Part shown: piece after piece, positions 19,247 to 28,503 of the stretch
How positions within the stretch are numbered: position 1 is the stretch's first letter
Layout: each line of letters starts with the position of its first letter
Source: Bog-473 sp963730785
Lineage (GTDB): Bacteria; Actinomycetota; Acidimicrobiia; Acidimicrobiales; RAAP-2
Direction: 5' to 3'
DNA length: 64,000 nucleotides
Assembly: GCA_963730785.1 (NCBI GenBank)
Contig: CAVSTF010000010.1
Location: forward strand, 1,100,800 to 1,164,799
Program-made: the position numbers and the translations under genes
The notes under the pieces: generated by a model
What the model saw: only the letters and a program-made list of their open reading frames with translations
Databases searched by the model: none
Told to the model about the DNA's origin: nothing

Positions 19247-22115
19247 CTACGAACAGCCGCTCGTCGTCCCGCAGCTGCCGCAGACGTAGCAGGAGCCGGC
19301 CCGCTGCATGGCGTTGCCGCAGCTGTAGCAGTAGGGGGCGTCACGCTGTTCGGCTCGGGCCAGTGGGTGCAGGCCGGCGGTGGGAGCCTCCGGTGCTGCG
19401 CTCACGAACTCGGGGTGCGGCGGCGGCGCGGCGTAGTCCTCGACCATGGTCGCTGATGGCGTGGCCATCTCTTCGACGCCGGGCAGCGTGGGCTGCATGC
19501 GCTCCGAGGTGGAGAGGATGCCGAGGTCGGCCCGCTCGTCGACGGTCAGGTAGTCCAAGGCGATCCGTCGGAAGATGTAGTCGACCAGGCTGGTGGCGAT
19601 GCGCAGATCGGCATCGTCGGTGATGCCGGCCGGCTCAAACTTCATGTTCGAGTACTTGCGCACGTAGGTGGCCAATGGCACCTGGTGCTGCAGGCCGAGG
19701 CTGAGTGAGATCGAGAAGGCATCCATGATGCCGGCCAACGTCGAGCCCTGCTTGGAGACGTTGATGAACACTTCACCGGGACGACCGTCTTCGTACTCGC
19801 CGACCGTCACGTAGCCCTCGCAGTCAGCAACCCGGAAGGCGAAGGTCTTGGAGTTGCGACGGCGAGGCAGACGCTCACGCACCGCACCCACGACCACCGA
19901 TTCGGTCTTGCGCTGGCGTTCCTGCAACAGGGCGGCTTCCAACTCGGCGATCCGCTCGGTCACGGCCCGGTCGCGAGCTTCGGCGGCCGATCCGGGAGGG
20001 GCGGTGTCACCACCGTCAGCGACACCTTCCTTCTTGGTGGTCGAAAGCGGCTGGCCCACCTTGCAGTTGTCACGGTAGATGGCGACGGCCTTAATGCCCA
20101 GACGCCAGGCGTCAATGTGCAGTTGCTCGACATCTTCCACCGACACGTCTTCGGGCAGGTTCACCGTCTTGGAGATGGCACCACTGATGAAGGGCTGCAC
20201 GGCCCCCATCATGCGGATGTGACCCGAGTAGTGGATGGTGTTGTCGCCCATGGAACAGGCGAACACCGGCAGGTGTTCGGGGCGAACATAGGGCGCACCG
20301 AGAATCGACATGTGCTCATTGATGTAGGCCACGATCTCAGCCACCTGATCCGGTCCGTAGCCCAGCTTGACCAACGCACGCGGGATCGTCTGGTTCACGA
20401 TGGACATCGTGCCGCCGCCGACCAGCTTCTTGGTCTTCACCAGTCCGAGGTCGGGCTCGACGCCGGTGGTGTCACAGTCCATCAGCAGACCGATGGTGCC
20501 GGTGGGCGCGAGCACGCTGGCCTGTGAGTTACGCACACCGAACTGCTCGGCTAACTCGACGGCCTCGTCCCATGCTTCCTGCGCCGCCGACAGCAGTTCG
20601 GGCGGCACAATGTCTTCGTTAATGCGGGCGGCTTCCGCCTGGTGCATGCGCAGCACGTTCAGCATCGGCTCTTCGTTCTCCATCATGCCGGCGAACGGAC
20701 CCATGCGGGCCGCCGTCCTGGCTGAGGTGGCGTAGGCATGACCGGTCAACAGCGCGGTGATCGCCCCGGCCCAGGCGCGCCCGGCGTCGGAGTCGTAGGG
20801 CAGGCCCTGCGCCATGAGCAGTGCGCCGAGGTTGGCGTAGCCAATGCCCAGCTCACGGAAGGCCCGGGTCGTGACGCCGATCTTCTCGGTCGGGTAGTCG
20901 GCGTTGCCGACGATGATCTCCTGGCCGGTGAACATGACGGCCACGCCGGCCTTGAAGCCCTCGATGTCGAAGTTGTCGTTCTCGTCCAGGTATTTCAGGA
21001 GGTTCATGCTGGCCAGGTTGCAGGCCGAGTTGTCGAGGTGCACGTATTCCGAGCACGGGTTCGAGCCGTTGATGCGCCCCGTGTTGGGGGCGGTGTGCCA
21101 CTTGTTGATGGTGGTGTCGTACTGCAAGCCCGGGTCGGCGCATTCCCAGGCCGAGTGAGCGATCTGGCGGAACAGGTCACGGGCCGGCACGGTGCGCAGC
21201 GTCGAGCCGTCGCCGCGGGCGACCAGGTTCCAGTCGCGGCCGTCGACGACGGCCTGCATGAACTCGTCGGTGACCCGAACTGAGTTGTTGGCGTTCTGGT
21301 ATTGGGTCGAGTGGCTGTCGGCCCCGTCGAGGTCCATGTCGAAGCCGGCGTCACGCAGGACGCGGGCCTTGCGCTCTTCGATGGCCTTGCACCAGATGAA
21401 GTCCTCCACGTCGGGGTGGTCCACGTCGAGAATGACCATCTTGGCGGCGCGACGGGTCTTGCCACCCGACTTGATGGTGCCGGCCGAGGCGTCGGCGCCC
21501 CGCATGAAGCTCACCGGGCCCGAGGCCGTGCCGCCGCCCTTGAGCAGTTCGTGCGAGGAGCGGATCTTCGACAGGTTGACGCCGGCGCCGGAGCCACCCT
21601 TGAAGATGATCCCTTCCTCCACGTACCAGTTGAGAATGGAGTCCATCTGGTCCTCCACGGCCAGGATGAAGCAGGCACTGCCCTGTTGGGGCACGCCGGG
21701 CACGCCGATGTTGAACCACACGGGTGAGTTGAAGGCGGCCTTCTGATGGATGATGAGGTGCTTCAGCTCGTGGTTGAAGACCTCGGCCTCTTCGCCGTCG
21801 ACGAAGTAACCGTCCTTGAGGCCCCACGAGGTGATGGTGTCGGCCACCCGGTCGGCCACCTGCTTGAGCGACCACTCACGCTCGGGGGTGTTCAGGGTGC
21901 CGCGGAAGTACTTCTGGGCCAAAATGTTGGTGGCGTTGACACTCCACGATTCGGGTACTTCGACGCCCAGTTGCTCGAAGGCCACGGTGCCGTCGCGGTA
22001 GTTGGTGATCCGCGGCATCACGGCGCTCCCAGGTCACCTCGTCATACGGGTGCACTCCTGCGGTGGTGAAGTGCCGTCGAATGCCGATTACGGACCGCTC
22101 GGGTGCGATGGCCAT
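19247..22115 (-). CDS. nrdJ: Vitamin B12-dependent (class II) ribonucleotide reductase
   Basis: NrdJ reduces ribonucleotides to deoxyribonucleotides using adenosylcobalamin to generate the thiyl radical, in the cytoplasm and independently of oxygen. The large protein (about 950 residues joined) has the entrance VPQQGSACFILAV, the finger-loop motif NGSNPCSEYVHLDNSACNLA with the radical Cys, and the C-terminal cysteine cluster CYSCGNAMQ...CYVCGSCG, used for re-reduction or zinc binding. A single frame break near 22020 separates the first 31 residues (MAIAPERSVIGIRRHFTTAG onward) from MPRITNYRDGTVAFE. AGGAGG lies 12 bases before the ATG at 22115. Upstream lie a promoter and two NrdR boxes. Confidence 0.95.
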
Positions 22116-22248
22116 GGTGTGGGTGATCCTCCTGTGTACCTGTCGTGAACTTGTCGATGCCGACAGCGAAGCCACCCCTTAGCTCGGTGTGGCGTCTCCC
22201 GGCGCATACTGAAATCCGGCGCTCAGGAGAGGGTGCATAACAAGCCTA

Positions 22249-22266
22249 ACCACAACATGTTGTGGT
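22249..22266. promoter_or_regulatory. NrdR box 1 (perfect 18-base palindrome)
   Basis: The palindrome ACCACAACATGTTGTGGT is perfect over 18 bases and matches the NrdR-box pattern, with a central AT and outer CA...TG arms. NrdR is the ATP/dATP-responsive zinc-finger repressor of ribonucleotide reductase genes. It lies just downstream of the predicted nrdJ transcription start, where binding would block transcription. Its centre is exactly 32 bases from that of box 2. Confidence 0.75.
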
Positions 22267-22281
22267 CGGTCCGCCCCGGAG

Positions 22282-22297
22282 ACACGAGATGCTGTGT
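22282..22297. promoter_or_regulatory. NrdR box 2
   Basis: The 16-base site ACACGAGATGCTGTGT keeps the ACAC...AT...GTGT skeleton of NrdR boxes, with weaker inner symmetry. Its centre lies 32 bases from that of box 1, about three helical turns, matching the known paired arrangement of NrdR sites. It overlaps the predicted nrdJ transcription start, between the -10 element and box 1. Confidence 0.7.
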
Positions 22298-22299
22298 TC

Positions 22300-22329
22300 A
22301 TTACAGCACTGTAGTTACGACCTTGTCAA
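22300..22329 (-). promoter_or_regulatory. Promoter of nrdJ
   Basis: Read on the minus strand, a consensus -35 hexamer TTGACA (22329-22324) is followed after 18 bases by TGTAAT (22305-22300), close to the -10 consensus. Transcription would begin near 22293, leaving a leader of about 175 bases. A small inverted repeat ACAG-CA-CTGT overlaps the -10. The leader from 22116 to 22248 contains no recognisable B12 box, so I do not call a cobalamin riboswitch. The promoter faces away from glpK, which starts at 22422. Confidence 0.6.
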
Positions 22330-22421
22330 TCAATATGGGTCTCCATCGCCCCTGGTCAAAGGGCGCTCGCGATGGTTTGCACCCGGTGGCCCAAAAAGGT
22401 GCTTGGTAGCCTCCCCATCGC

Positions 22422-23957
22422 ATGACGTACGTGGTGGCCATCGACGCAGGTACCACCGGTGTTCGGGCCCTGGTGGTCGACGAAAAGGCGCAGGTGGTCG
22501 ATGTCGCCTACCGGGAACTGACCCAGTACTTCCCCCAGCCGGGCTGGGTCGAGCACGATCCGGCCGAAATCTGGGAGGCCGTCCGCGCCACCCTGGCCGA
22601 GGTCGGCGGCCGCCTCCAAGAGGCCGGCCGCCGTGTGGCGGCCATCGGCATCACCAATCAACGTGAGACCTTGGTCGCCTTCGATCGCCGCACCGGGCAA
22701 CCACTCCACCGGGCCATCGTCTGGCAGGACCGCCGCACCGCCTCCATCTGCGCCGAACTTCAGGCGGCCGGTCATCTGCCGCTGGTGCGCCAGCGGACCG
22801 GGCTGGTGCTCGATTCGTATTTCACCGCCACCAAGATCACCTACCTCCTCCGCCAGCACGACATCGTCGACTCCCCCAACCTCTGTGTCGGCACCGTCGA
22901 CAGCTGGGTGCTGTGGAACCTGACGGGCGGCACCAACGGCGGCGTCTTCGCCACCGATCCGTCGAACGCCAGCCGCACCATGCTGCTCAATACCGACACG
23001 TTGCAATGGTCCGACGAGCTCTGTGACATCTTCGAAGTACCGGCCCATGCCTTGCCCGAGGTGCGGCCCTCAGCCGGTCGCTTCGGACGCTCGGTGCTGC
23101 CCGATCTCGGCCCAGCCAGATCGGTGCTCAACGGGGTGCCGGTGTCGGGCGTGTTGGGCGATCAGCAGGCGGCGCTGTTCGGGCAGTCCTGTTTCGAGCC
23201 GGGCATGGCCAAGGTGACCTACGGGACGGGCAGCTTCGTGCTGGCCAATGTCGGGTCAACGCGGCCCCCGGCGCCCGACGGACTCACGGTGAGCGTGGCC
23301 TGGGACCTGGGTGCGCACGCCGATCCGGCGTCAGGAGCCGTGGCCTACGCATTGGAAGGGTCGACCTTCGTCTCGGGTGCGGCTATTCAATGGCTTCGCG
23401 ACGGCCTCGGCATCATCACCGACGCCCAGGAAATCGGACCGCTGGCCGAGTCGGTCGACGACAGCGGTGGGGTCACCTTCGTCCCGGCCCTCACCGGGCT
23501 GGGCAGTCCGTGGTGGGACCCGGACGCCCGCGGCATCATCACCGGGCTGACTCGAGGGGTCGGCCGGGCGCAACTGGCTCGAGCCTGCGTCGAAGCCATT
23601 GCCTTCCAGGTCCGGGACATGACCGATGCCATGTCGGCCGCGTCAGCTCATCCCCTGGTGGCCCTGCGCGCCGATGGCGGTGCCGCTGCCATGGATCTTC
23701 TGCTGCAGTTGCAGGCCGAGCAGAGCCGGTTGCCCGTGTCGCGTCCCCAATCGCTCGAGTCGACCGCGCTGGGCGCGGCCACCATCGCCGGTTTGGCCGA
23801 AGGCGTGTGGAGTTCCTTGAGCGAACTGTCCGCACTGTGGAGTGCCGCGACCACCTTCGAGCCCGAACTCCCGGCTGAGCTGACTGACGCCGTCTATGCC
23901 GTGTGGACCCGGGCCGTGGAGCGAAGCCGGGGCTGGGCGGCGGAATCGGGGGAATAA
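22422..23957 (+). CDS. glpK: Glycerol kinase (FGGY family)
   Basis: Glycerol kinase phosphorylates glycerol to sn-glycerol 3-phosphate with ATP. The intact 511-residue protein has the N-terminal phosphate loop VAIDAGTTGVRALVVDE, the glycerol-contact region GITNQRETLVAFDRRTG with IVWQDRRT (the NQRET and WQDRR motifs of GlpK), the central GDQQAALFGQSCFEPGMAK and the C-terminal nucleotide-binding LRADGGAAAMDLLLQLQAE. Length is typical. It starts at ATG 22422, divergent from nrdJ. No glycerol facilitator or glycerol-phosphate dehydrogenase is adjacent, so it acts as a stand-alone entry point to glycerol catabolism or lipid synthesis. Confidence 0.93.
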   Translation: MTYVVAIDAGTTGVRALVVDEKAQVVDVAYRELTQYFPQPGWVEHDPAEIWEAVRATLAEVGGRLQEAGRRVAAIGITNQRETLVAFDRRTGQPLHRAIVWQDRRTASICAELQAAGHLPLVRQRTGLVLDSYFTATKITYLLRQHDIVDSPNLCVGTVDSWVLWNLTGGTNGGVFATDPSNASRTMLLNTDTLQWSDELCDIFEVPAHALPEVRPSAGRFGRSVLPDLGPARSVLNGVPVSGVLGDQQAALFGQSCFEPGMAKVTYGTGSFVLANVGSTRPPAPDGLTVSVAWDLGAHADPASGAVAYALEGSTFVSGAAIQWLRDGLGIITDAQEIGPLAESVDDSGGVTFVPALTGLGSPWWDPDARGIITGLTRGVGRAQLARACVEAIAFQVRDMTDAMSAASAHPLVALRADGGAAAMDLLLQLQAEQSRLPVSRPQSLESTALGAATIAGLAEGVWSSLSELSALWSAATTFEPELPAELTDAVYAVWTRAVERSRGWAAESGE

Positions 23958-23970
23958 AGCAAGAAAACTC

Positions 23971-24004
23971 TTGTTATAGTCACTAGAGAACGAGCGCATC
24001 GTTC
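23971..24004 (+). promoter_or_regulatory. Extended -10 promoter and inverted repeat before the SDR-queA-HTH operon
   Basis: TG-T-TATAGT (23972-23980) reads as an extended -10 element. It is followed by an inverted repeat GAACGA (23988-23993) and TCGTTC (23999-24004) with a 5-base spacer, located at about +1 to +20 relative to the predicted start. The repeat could be an operator for the HTH regulator encoded as the third gene of the operon. No good -35 hexamer is visible. Confidence 0.4.
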
Positions 24005-24022
24005 GAGAAGGGGTGGCTGACA

Positions 24023-24739
24023 ATGAGTGTGGCAATCGTGACCGGAGCATCTCGGGGACTGGGCGAGGCACTTTCGGTGGGACTGGCCCGAGCGGGCTGG
24101 TCGATCGTGATCGACGGCCGGAGCGCCGATGCGCTCCAACGGGTGGCCTCCAAAGTGGAGAGTGCACTCGAACCGGGAGCGGTCGTCCGGGCCATCAGCG
24201 GTGACATCACCGACGGCGAGCACCGCCGGGCCCTGGTCGAAGCCGCTCGCACCCTGGGCGGGTTGGACCTGTTGGTCAACAACGCCGGCATCCTCGGTCC
24301 TTCTCCCCTCCCGTCGGTCAGCCAGTACCCGCTGCCCGACTTACGGGTGGTCTTCGAGGTCAACGTGGTCGCCCCCATTGGCCTCCTCCAGGACGCCTTG
24401 CCCCTGCTGCGACGTGCATCGAACCCCCGCGTCATCAACCTCACCTCTGATGCCGCCGTCGAGGCCTACGAAGGCTGGAGTGGGTACGGGGCCGGCAAGT
24501 CCGCGCTCGATCATTTCAGTGCCGTCCTCGCCGCCGAAGAGCCGGCCCTCCACGTATGGTCGGTCGACCCGGGTGATCTGCGGACGCAGATGCATCAAGA
24601 GGCCTTCCCCGGCGAAGACATCTCCGATCGGCCCGAACCCGACACCGTGGTACCGGCCTTCCTCCATCTCATCGCCGGCCACCGAGACAGCGGGCGCTAC
24701 CGGGCCAGCGAACTCCTCACGGCTGGAGCAGGAAGGTGA
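24023..24739 (+). CDS. SDR-family oxidoreductase
   Basis: An intact 238-residue short-chain dehydrogenase/reductase. The cofactor motif is VAIVTGASRGLGEAL, followed by LDLLVNNAGILGPSPLP, the catalytic RVINLTSDAAV serine and the YGAGKSALDHF Tyr/Lys pair. The C-terminus SVDPGDLRTQMHQEAF matches the usual PG motif region. A GAGAAGGGGTGG ribosome site precedes the ATG. Its last codons overlap the queA start (GTGA), so it is the first gene of a three-gene coupled operon. Substrate unknown. Confidence 0.87.
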   Translation: MSVAIVTGASRGLGEALSVGLARAGWSIVIDGRSADALQRVASKVESALEPGAVVRAISGDITDGEHRRALVEAARTLGGLDLLVNNAGILGPSPLPSVSQYPLPDLRVVFEVNVVAPIGLLQDALPLLRRASNPRVINLTSDAAVEAYEGWSGYGAGKSALDHFSAVLAAEEPALHVWSVDPGDLRTQMHQEAFPGEDISDRPEPDTVVPAFLHLIAGHRDSGRYRASELLTAGAGR

Positions 24740-25824
24740 GCGTCACCATGCATCCACTGACCGATTCCCGCCGGCCGCTGCCCACCCTCGAACCCCTGAA
24801 GTTCGAACTGCCGGCCGAGCTGGAAGCCCCCTCCCCTCCCGAATCCCGGGGCATGACGCGCGACGCCGTGCGCATGCTGGTGGCCCACCAGGACGATGGA
24901 TCGTTGGTCCATTCCCATTTCTCCGAGCTCCCGCGCTTTCTGAATGAAGGCGACCTGGTGGTCATCAACACCTCGGGCACGCTGGCCGCCGAAGTCGATG
25001 GGATCGATCCCAATGGACATCCCGTGCAGGTCCACCTCTCCACCCAGCTGCCGGCTGGCCTCTGGACAGTGGAGGTGCGGTCGGAAGGTCGGGCCGTCCT
25101 GGACGCCGATGCGGGCTCCACCATTGTCCTGACCGGTGGCGGCCGCATCACGCTGCTGACGCCCTACTCCCCTGGACCGTCCGGTCTCGGCGTCCGGCTC
25201 TGGGTCTCGGTGGTCGACACGCCGGAGACCCTCCACCACTACCTGGCCCGTCATGGCCGCCCCATCCGCTACGGCTACGTCAGCGGCAGCTACCCACTTT
25301 CGGCCTACCAGAACGTCTACGTGACCGAACCTGGTTCGGCCGAGATGCCCAGTGCCGGTCGACCGTTCACCCCCGAAGTGCTCACCCGCCTGGTGGCCAA
25401 GGGGATCGGCGTGGCTCCGCTCCTGCTGCACACGGGCGTCGCCTCACTCGAAGCCAACGAACCCCCCTACGCCGAGTACTACCGGGTGTCGTCGTCCACG
25501 GCCCATCGCGTCAACGACGCCCGACGGCAGGGCGGGCGGGTGATCGCCATTGGCACCACCGTGGTCCGCGCCCTCGAGTCGGTGGTCGACGAACATGGAC
25601 GGGTGCACCAAGGAGTCGGCTGGACGGAAACGGTGGTCACACCCGATCACCCGGTCACGTCCATCGACGGCTTCCTCACCGGGTGGCATGAGCCCGAGGC
25701 CTCACACTTGGCCATGCTCGAAGCGATCGCCGGTCGGCCGTTGCTTGAGGCTTCCTATGCCGCCGCACTGTCCGAGGGGTATCTCTGGCACGAATTCGGC
25801 GACGTGCATCTCATCCTCCCGTGA
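24736..25824 (+). CDS. queA: S-adenosylmethionine:tRNA ribosyltransferase-isomerase (QueA family)
   Basis: QueA transfers and rearranges the ribosyl group of SAM onto preQ1-modified tRNA to make epoxyqueuosine. The intact protein of about 360 residues shows family landmarks: LVVINTSGTLAAEVDGIDPN (short form of the N-terminal barrel), IRYGYVSGSYPLSAYQNVY, AGRPFTPEVLTRLVAKGIGV, APLLLHTGVASLEANEPPYA, EYYRVSSSTAHRVNDARR, and IAIGTTVVRALES near the C-terminus. The GTG at 24736 overlaps the SDR stop; an ATG at 24748 is an alternative. No preQ1, Tgt or QueG genes are nearby, and the co-operonic HTH gene is a recurring partner in actinobacteria, so the native role may differ. Confidence 0.88.
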   Translation: MSVTMHPLTDSRRPLPTLEPLKFELPAELEAPSPPESRGMTRDAVRMLVAHQDDGSLVHSHFSELPRFLNEGDLVVINTSGTLAAEVDGIDPNGHPVQVHLSTQLPAGLWTVEVRSEGRAVLDADAGSTIVLTGGGRITLLTPYSPGPSGLGVRLWVSVVDTPETLHHYLARHGRPIRYGYVSGSYPLSAYQNVYVTEPGSAEMPSAGRPFTPEVLTRLVAKGIGVAPLLLHTGVASLEANEPPYAEYYRVSSSTAHRVNDARRQGGRVIAIGTTVVRALESVVDEHGRVHQGVGWTETVVTPDHPVTSIDGFLTGWHEPEASHLAMLEAIAGRPLLEASYAAALSEGYLWHEFGDVHLILP

Positions 25825-26474
25825 CCGAAGCACCGCTGGCCACGCTCCCGACCACGCGCCGGGCCATTCTCAACCTGCTCAAGCGCGAGGGACCGCAATC
25901 GGCGGCCCAGGTGGCCACGGCGTTGGCCTTGACGCCGGCCGCCATCCGCATGCAGTTGGTGCACCTGGAGGACGACGGGTTGTTGGAGCACCGCGACGCC
26001 GAAGACGATGCGCCCCGGCGCGGCCGACCGACCCACGTCTACGTCTTGTCGGCGGCCGGTGAGGCGCTCTATCCGAAACGCTACGGCGATCTCACCACCG
26101 AGCTGTTGGGCTACCTCGGCGGACCCGAAGGGGCACAGGTCGATGCGCTGTTTGAACAGCGGCGCCAGCGCCGGGTCGATGGCGCTCGCCCTCGTCTCTC
26201 CAACCTCAGCTTCGATCAGCAGGTGCAAGCCCTCGCCGCCATTCTCGACGAGGACGGCTATCTGGCCGATGCCGAACGTCTGCCAAATGGCAGCTGGCGC
26301 ATTACCGAGCACAACTGCGCCATCCTGACGGTGGCCCATGGATTCTCACAGGCATGTTCGAGCGAATTGTCGTTCATCCGCGATGCCCTACCCGGAGCGA
26401 AAGTCGAACGGGTGGCGCACATCATGGACGGCGCACATGTCTGCGCCTACCTGATTACTCCACCGCCGAAATAG
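25821..26474 (+). CDS. HTH transcriptional regulator, SufR-like with C-terminal cysteines
   Basis: The 217-residue protein has an N-terminal winged helix, TTRRAILNLLKREGPQSAAQ then VATALALTPAAIRMQLVHLE and the wing RGRPTHVYVLSAAGEALYPK. This layout is that of SufR/DeoR-like regulators. The C-terminal part contains Cys residues in EHNCAILTVAHGFSQACSSE and HVCAYLI, placed like the iron-sulfur ligands of SufR. Its GTG start overlaps the queA stop (GTGA). It likely senses redox or iron-sulfur status and regulates its own operon; this is inference from the family. Confidence 0.8.
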   Translation: MTEAPLATLPTTRRAILNLLKREGPQSAAQVATALALTPAAIRMQLVHLEDDGLLEHRDAEDDAPRRGRPTHVYVLSAAGEALYPKRYGDLTTELLGYLGGPEGAQVDALFEQRRQRRVDGARPRLSNLSFDQQVQALAAILDEDGYLADAERLPNGSWRITEHNCAILTVAHGFSQACSSELSFIRDALPGAKVERVAHIMDGAHVCAYLITPPPK

Positions 26475-26712
26475 GGGCCGGGCGGATGTCGATGACTTCG
26501 GCGCCGTCCACTTCATGAATCTCGGAACGCAACAGTTCCACCAGGTGCTCGCCGCCGAGTTCGATCACGAATTCGTCGACCGCGTTGCCGGCGGCCCGAT
26601 CGAGAATGTTGATGGCCACAATGTCGCCGCCAACCGCGCCAATGCGACTGGCCACCAGTCCCAGTGCGCCCGGACGATCGGGCAGCGCGATGCGAACGAT
26701 GTACCCCGTCAT
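26455..26712 (-). CDS. ACT-domain protein
   Basis: A single ACT domain of 85 residues: MTGYIVRIALPDRPGALGLV, ASRIGAVGGDIVAINILDR and the closing EVDGAEVIDIRPAP. ACT domains bind small ligands, often amino acids, and regulate enzymes. The ATG at 26712 is selected because the domain begins there; the longer upstream reading has no family match. It is convergent with, and overlaps by 20 bases, the HTH gene. Its partner is not evident from the neighbourhood. Confidence 0.82.
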   Translation of the reverse strand: MTGYIVRIALPDRPGALGLVASRIGAVGGDIVAINILDRAAGNAVDEFVIELGGEHLVELLRSEIHEVDGAEVIDIRPAPISAVE

Positions 26713-26770
26713 GGACCCAACGTTAGGCCGAGAATGTAAACAGGCTGTTTCAACTGGACATTCAGTCGAA

Positions 26771-27460
26771 TTAGGCAGGCGCCTTGGCCCGAGCAGGCAC
26801 GTATTCGTCGATGTATTCGCGCTCGGACAGCTTGGCGATCTCATGCATCAATCGGTCGGTGAACGACCGGCACTCGGTGTGATCGTGGTTCTCCAGCGGA
26901 TCATCGGGATTGGCCGGCGGATCCATCTGCATGGGTGGCCCGAAGCGGATGGTGACCTTCTTGAACGGGTGCATGAAGTTGGAATTCACCGGCTGCACAT
27001 CCACGGTGCCCACCACACCAACCGGGACGATCGGGACGCCGCATTCCCTGGAGAGGCGGGTGACCCCGGTGCGACCCTTGTGCACGAAGGTATCGGTGGT
27101 CCTGGTGCCTTCGGGGTAGAGGCCGAGCACATGCCCCTTGCCCAACACTTCGGTACGTGCCGTCTCGAGCGCCCGCTCCGATGCGCTGCCGCCACCACGA
27201 TGGATCGGTATTTGTCCGGCCGCCCGAAAGAACCAGGCGGTCTTCTTGGAATCGAAATATTCCGCTTTGGCCAAGAAGGTCACCTTGCGTCGGACCACCA
27301 GGGGAATGAAGAAGGAGTCACAAAATGACTGGTGGTTGGAGGCCAACACGACGGGACCGTGCTTGGGAATGTTCTCCCGACCTTCGACCTTGACCCGCCA
27401 GAGCACAAAGAAGATGGGCGAGAGGATCCCTTTGAGCAGCCAGTACGTCACGGGACCCAA
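26771..27460 (-). CDS. plsC: 1-acyl-sn-glycerol-3-phosphate acyltransferase (PlsC family)
   Basis: Membrane-associated acyltransferase making phosphatidate from lysophosphatidate and acyl donor. The 229-residue protein shows block I as ASNHQSFCDSFFIP (HX4D), block II around GQIPIHRGGGSASERAL, block III as GLYPEGTRTTD, and block IV VPIVPVGVVGT. A hydrophobic N-terminus (YWLLKGILSPIFFVLWRV) suits membrane attachment. The gene is intact and monocistronic in appearance, upstream of the ACT gene on the same strand. Confidence 0.88.
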   Translation of the reverse strand: MGPVTYWLLKGILSPIFFVLWRVKVEGRENIPKHGPVVLASNHQSFCDSFFIPLVVRRKVTFLAKAEYFDSKKTAWFFRAAGQIPIHRGGGSASERALETARTEVLGKGHVLGLYPEGTRTTDTFVHKGRTGVTRLSRECGVPIVPVGVVGTVDVQPVNSNFMHPFKKVTIRFGPPMQMDPPANPDDPLENHDHTECRSFTDRLMHEIAKLSEREYIDEYVPARAKAPA

Positions 27461-27558
27461 CGTAGCCCCGACCTCACCCTCAATGCTGGGAAAAGCAAGC
27501 CTTCCGTGCCTGTGCTGTACTGCGTGGCCGGGCCAGAGCGGCTCAATGGGGGTGCACC

Positions 27559-28437
27559 GTGTCGATAACCGAACTGACCGCTGAACCGTTCGTCTCCGGG
27601 CTCTACTTCGGCGAATGCCCCCGCTGGCACGACGGTCGGCTGTGGTACTCGGACTTCTTCGATCACGCCGTGTATTCGGTGTCGTCCGACGGGGAACGGC
27701 GCACCGAGGTTGAATTCGAGGGCGAGCCGGCCGGTCTGGGTTGGCTGCCCGATGGGCGACTGCTCATCAACTCCCGCCTGGACCGGGCCGTCGTCCGGCG
27801 AGAGCATGACGGCACGCTGGTGCGCCACGGTGATCTCAAGCCGTGGGCCACCTGGCATGCCAACGACATGGTGGTGGCCAGCAACGGCCAGGCGTATTGC
27901 GGCAACTTCGGATTCGACCTCGACGGTCTCTATGACGGCACCGTCTCGCCCAAGGACATCACGTCGACCTCGCTCATCCGGGTTGATCCCGACGGCACGA
28001 GTCAAGAAGCTGCCGACGACCTGGCCTTCCCCAACGGGGCCGTCATCACCGACGATGGGGCCACCCTGATCATTGGCGAGAGCATGGGCCAGCGGATTTC
28101 TGCCTTCGACCGCTTGGCTGACGGGACCTTGACCAATCGGCGCGAGTGGGCGCTGTTGCCGGGCGTTGCCCCCGACGGCATGTGCCTGTGCGCTGACGGC
28201 ACCGTGTGGGTGGCCAATGCCTTTGGCTCCGAATGCCTGCGGGTGGCCGAGGGTGGTCACATCCTCGAGCGTGTCACCACCAGCCAATCCTGCTTCGCTT
28301 GCATGCTGGGCGATGAGGATCGCCAAACGCTCTACTTGGTGACCGCAGTCGAGAGTCACGCCAGCAAGGCGCGCGCGGTACGCAATGGCGCGCTCGAGAA
28401 GGTGCGGACCAGCGTGCCGGGAGCCGGTTTGCCGTAG
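27559..28437 (+). CDS. SMP-30/gluconolactonase/LRE family protein
   Basis: A six-bladed beta-propeller lactonase-type protein, 292 residues and intact. Family motifs are FGECPRWHDGRLWYSDFFDH at the N-terminus with the metal-binding Glu, WHANDMVVASNGQAYCGNFG with the conserved Asn-Asp, FPNGAVITDDGATLIIGES, and APDGMCLCADGTVWVANAFG with the catalytic Asp. Such enzymes hydrolyse sugar or other lactones. It starts at GTG 27559 and is divergent from plsC. Confidence 0.85.
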   Translation: MSITELTAEPFVSGLYFGECPRWHDGRLWYSDFFDHAVYSVSSDGERRTEVEFEGEPAGLGWLPDGRLLINSRLDRAVVRREHDGTLVRHGDLKPWATWHANDMVVASNGQAYCGNFGFDLDGLYDGTVSPKDITSTSLIRVDPDGTSQEAADDLAFPNGAVITDDGATLIIGESMGQRISAFDRLADGTLTNRREWALLPGVAPDGMCLCADGTVWVANAFGSECLRVAEGGHILERVTTSQSCFACMLGDEDRQTLYLVTAVESHASKARAVRNGALEKVRTSVPGAGLP

Positions 28438-28442
28438 GCCGT

Positions 28443-28461
28443 TTCAGAGAAATCTTCTGAA
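28443..28461. promoter_or_regulatory. Inverted repeat upstream of the sigma factor gene
   Basis: TTCAGA (28443-28448) and TCTGAA (28456-28461) form a perfect six-base inverted repeat around a 7-base spacer, in the 66-base gap between the SMP-30 stop and the sigma factor start. It may be a short terminator stem for the former or a regulatory site for the latter; sequence alone does not decide. Confidence 0.3.
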
Positions 28462-28503
28462 GCGAGGCAACCGAACCCGCCCGGTTGGGGGTTCATCTTG
28501 GTA

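Noticed and set aside
20738..21283. Long open frame antisense to nrdJ
   Set aside because: It is a codon-bias shadow of the nrdJ reading on the other strand, with no family resemblance.
22116..22248. Possible cobalamin riboswitch in the nrdJ leader
   Set aside because: No B12 box or matching core pairing was found; the NrdR boxes explain regulation better.
22303..22312. ACAG-CA-CTGT repeat as a LexA box
   Set aside because: Spacing does not fit actinobacterial or enterobacterial LexA sites.
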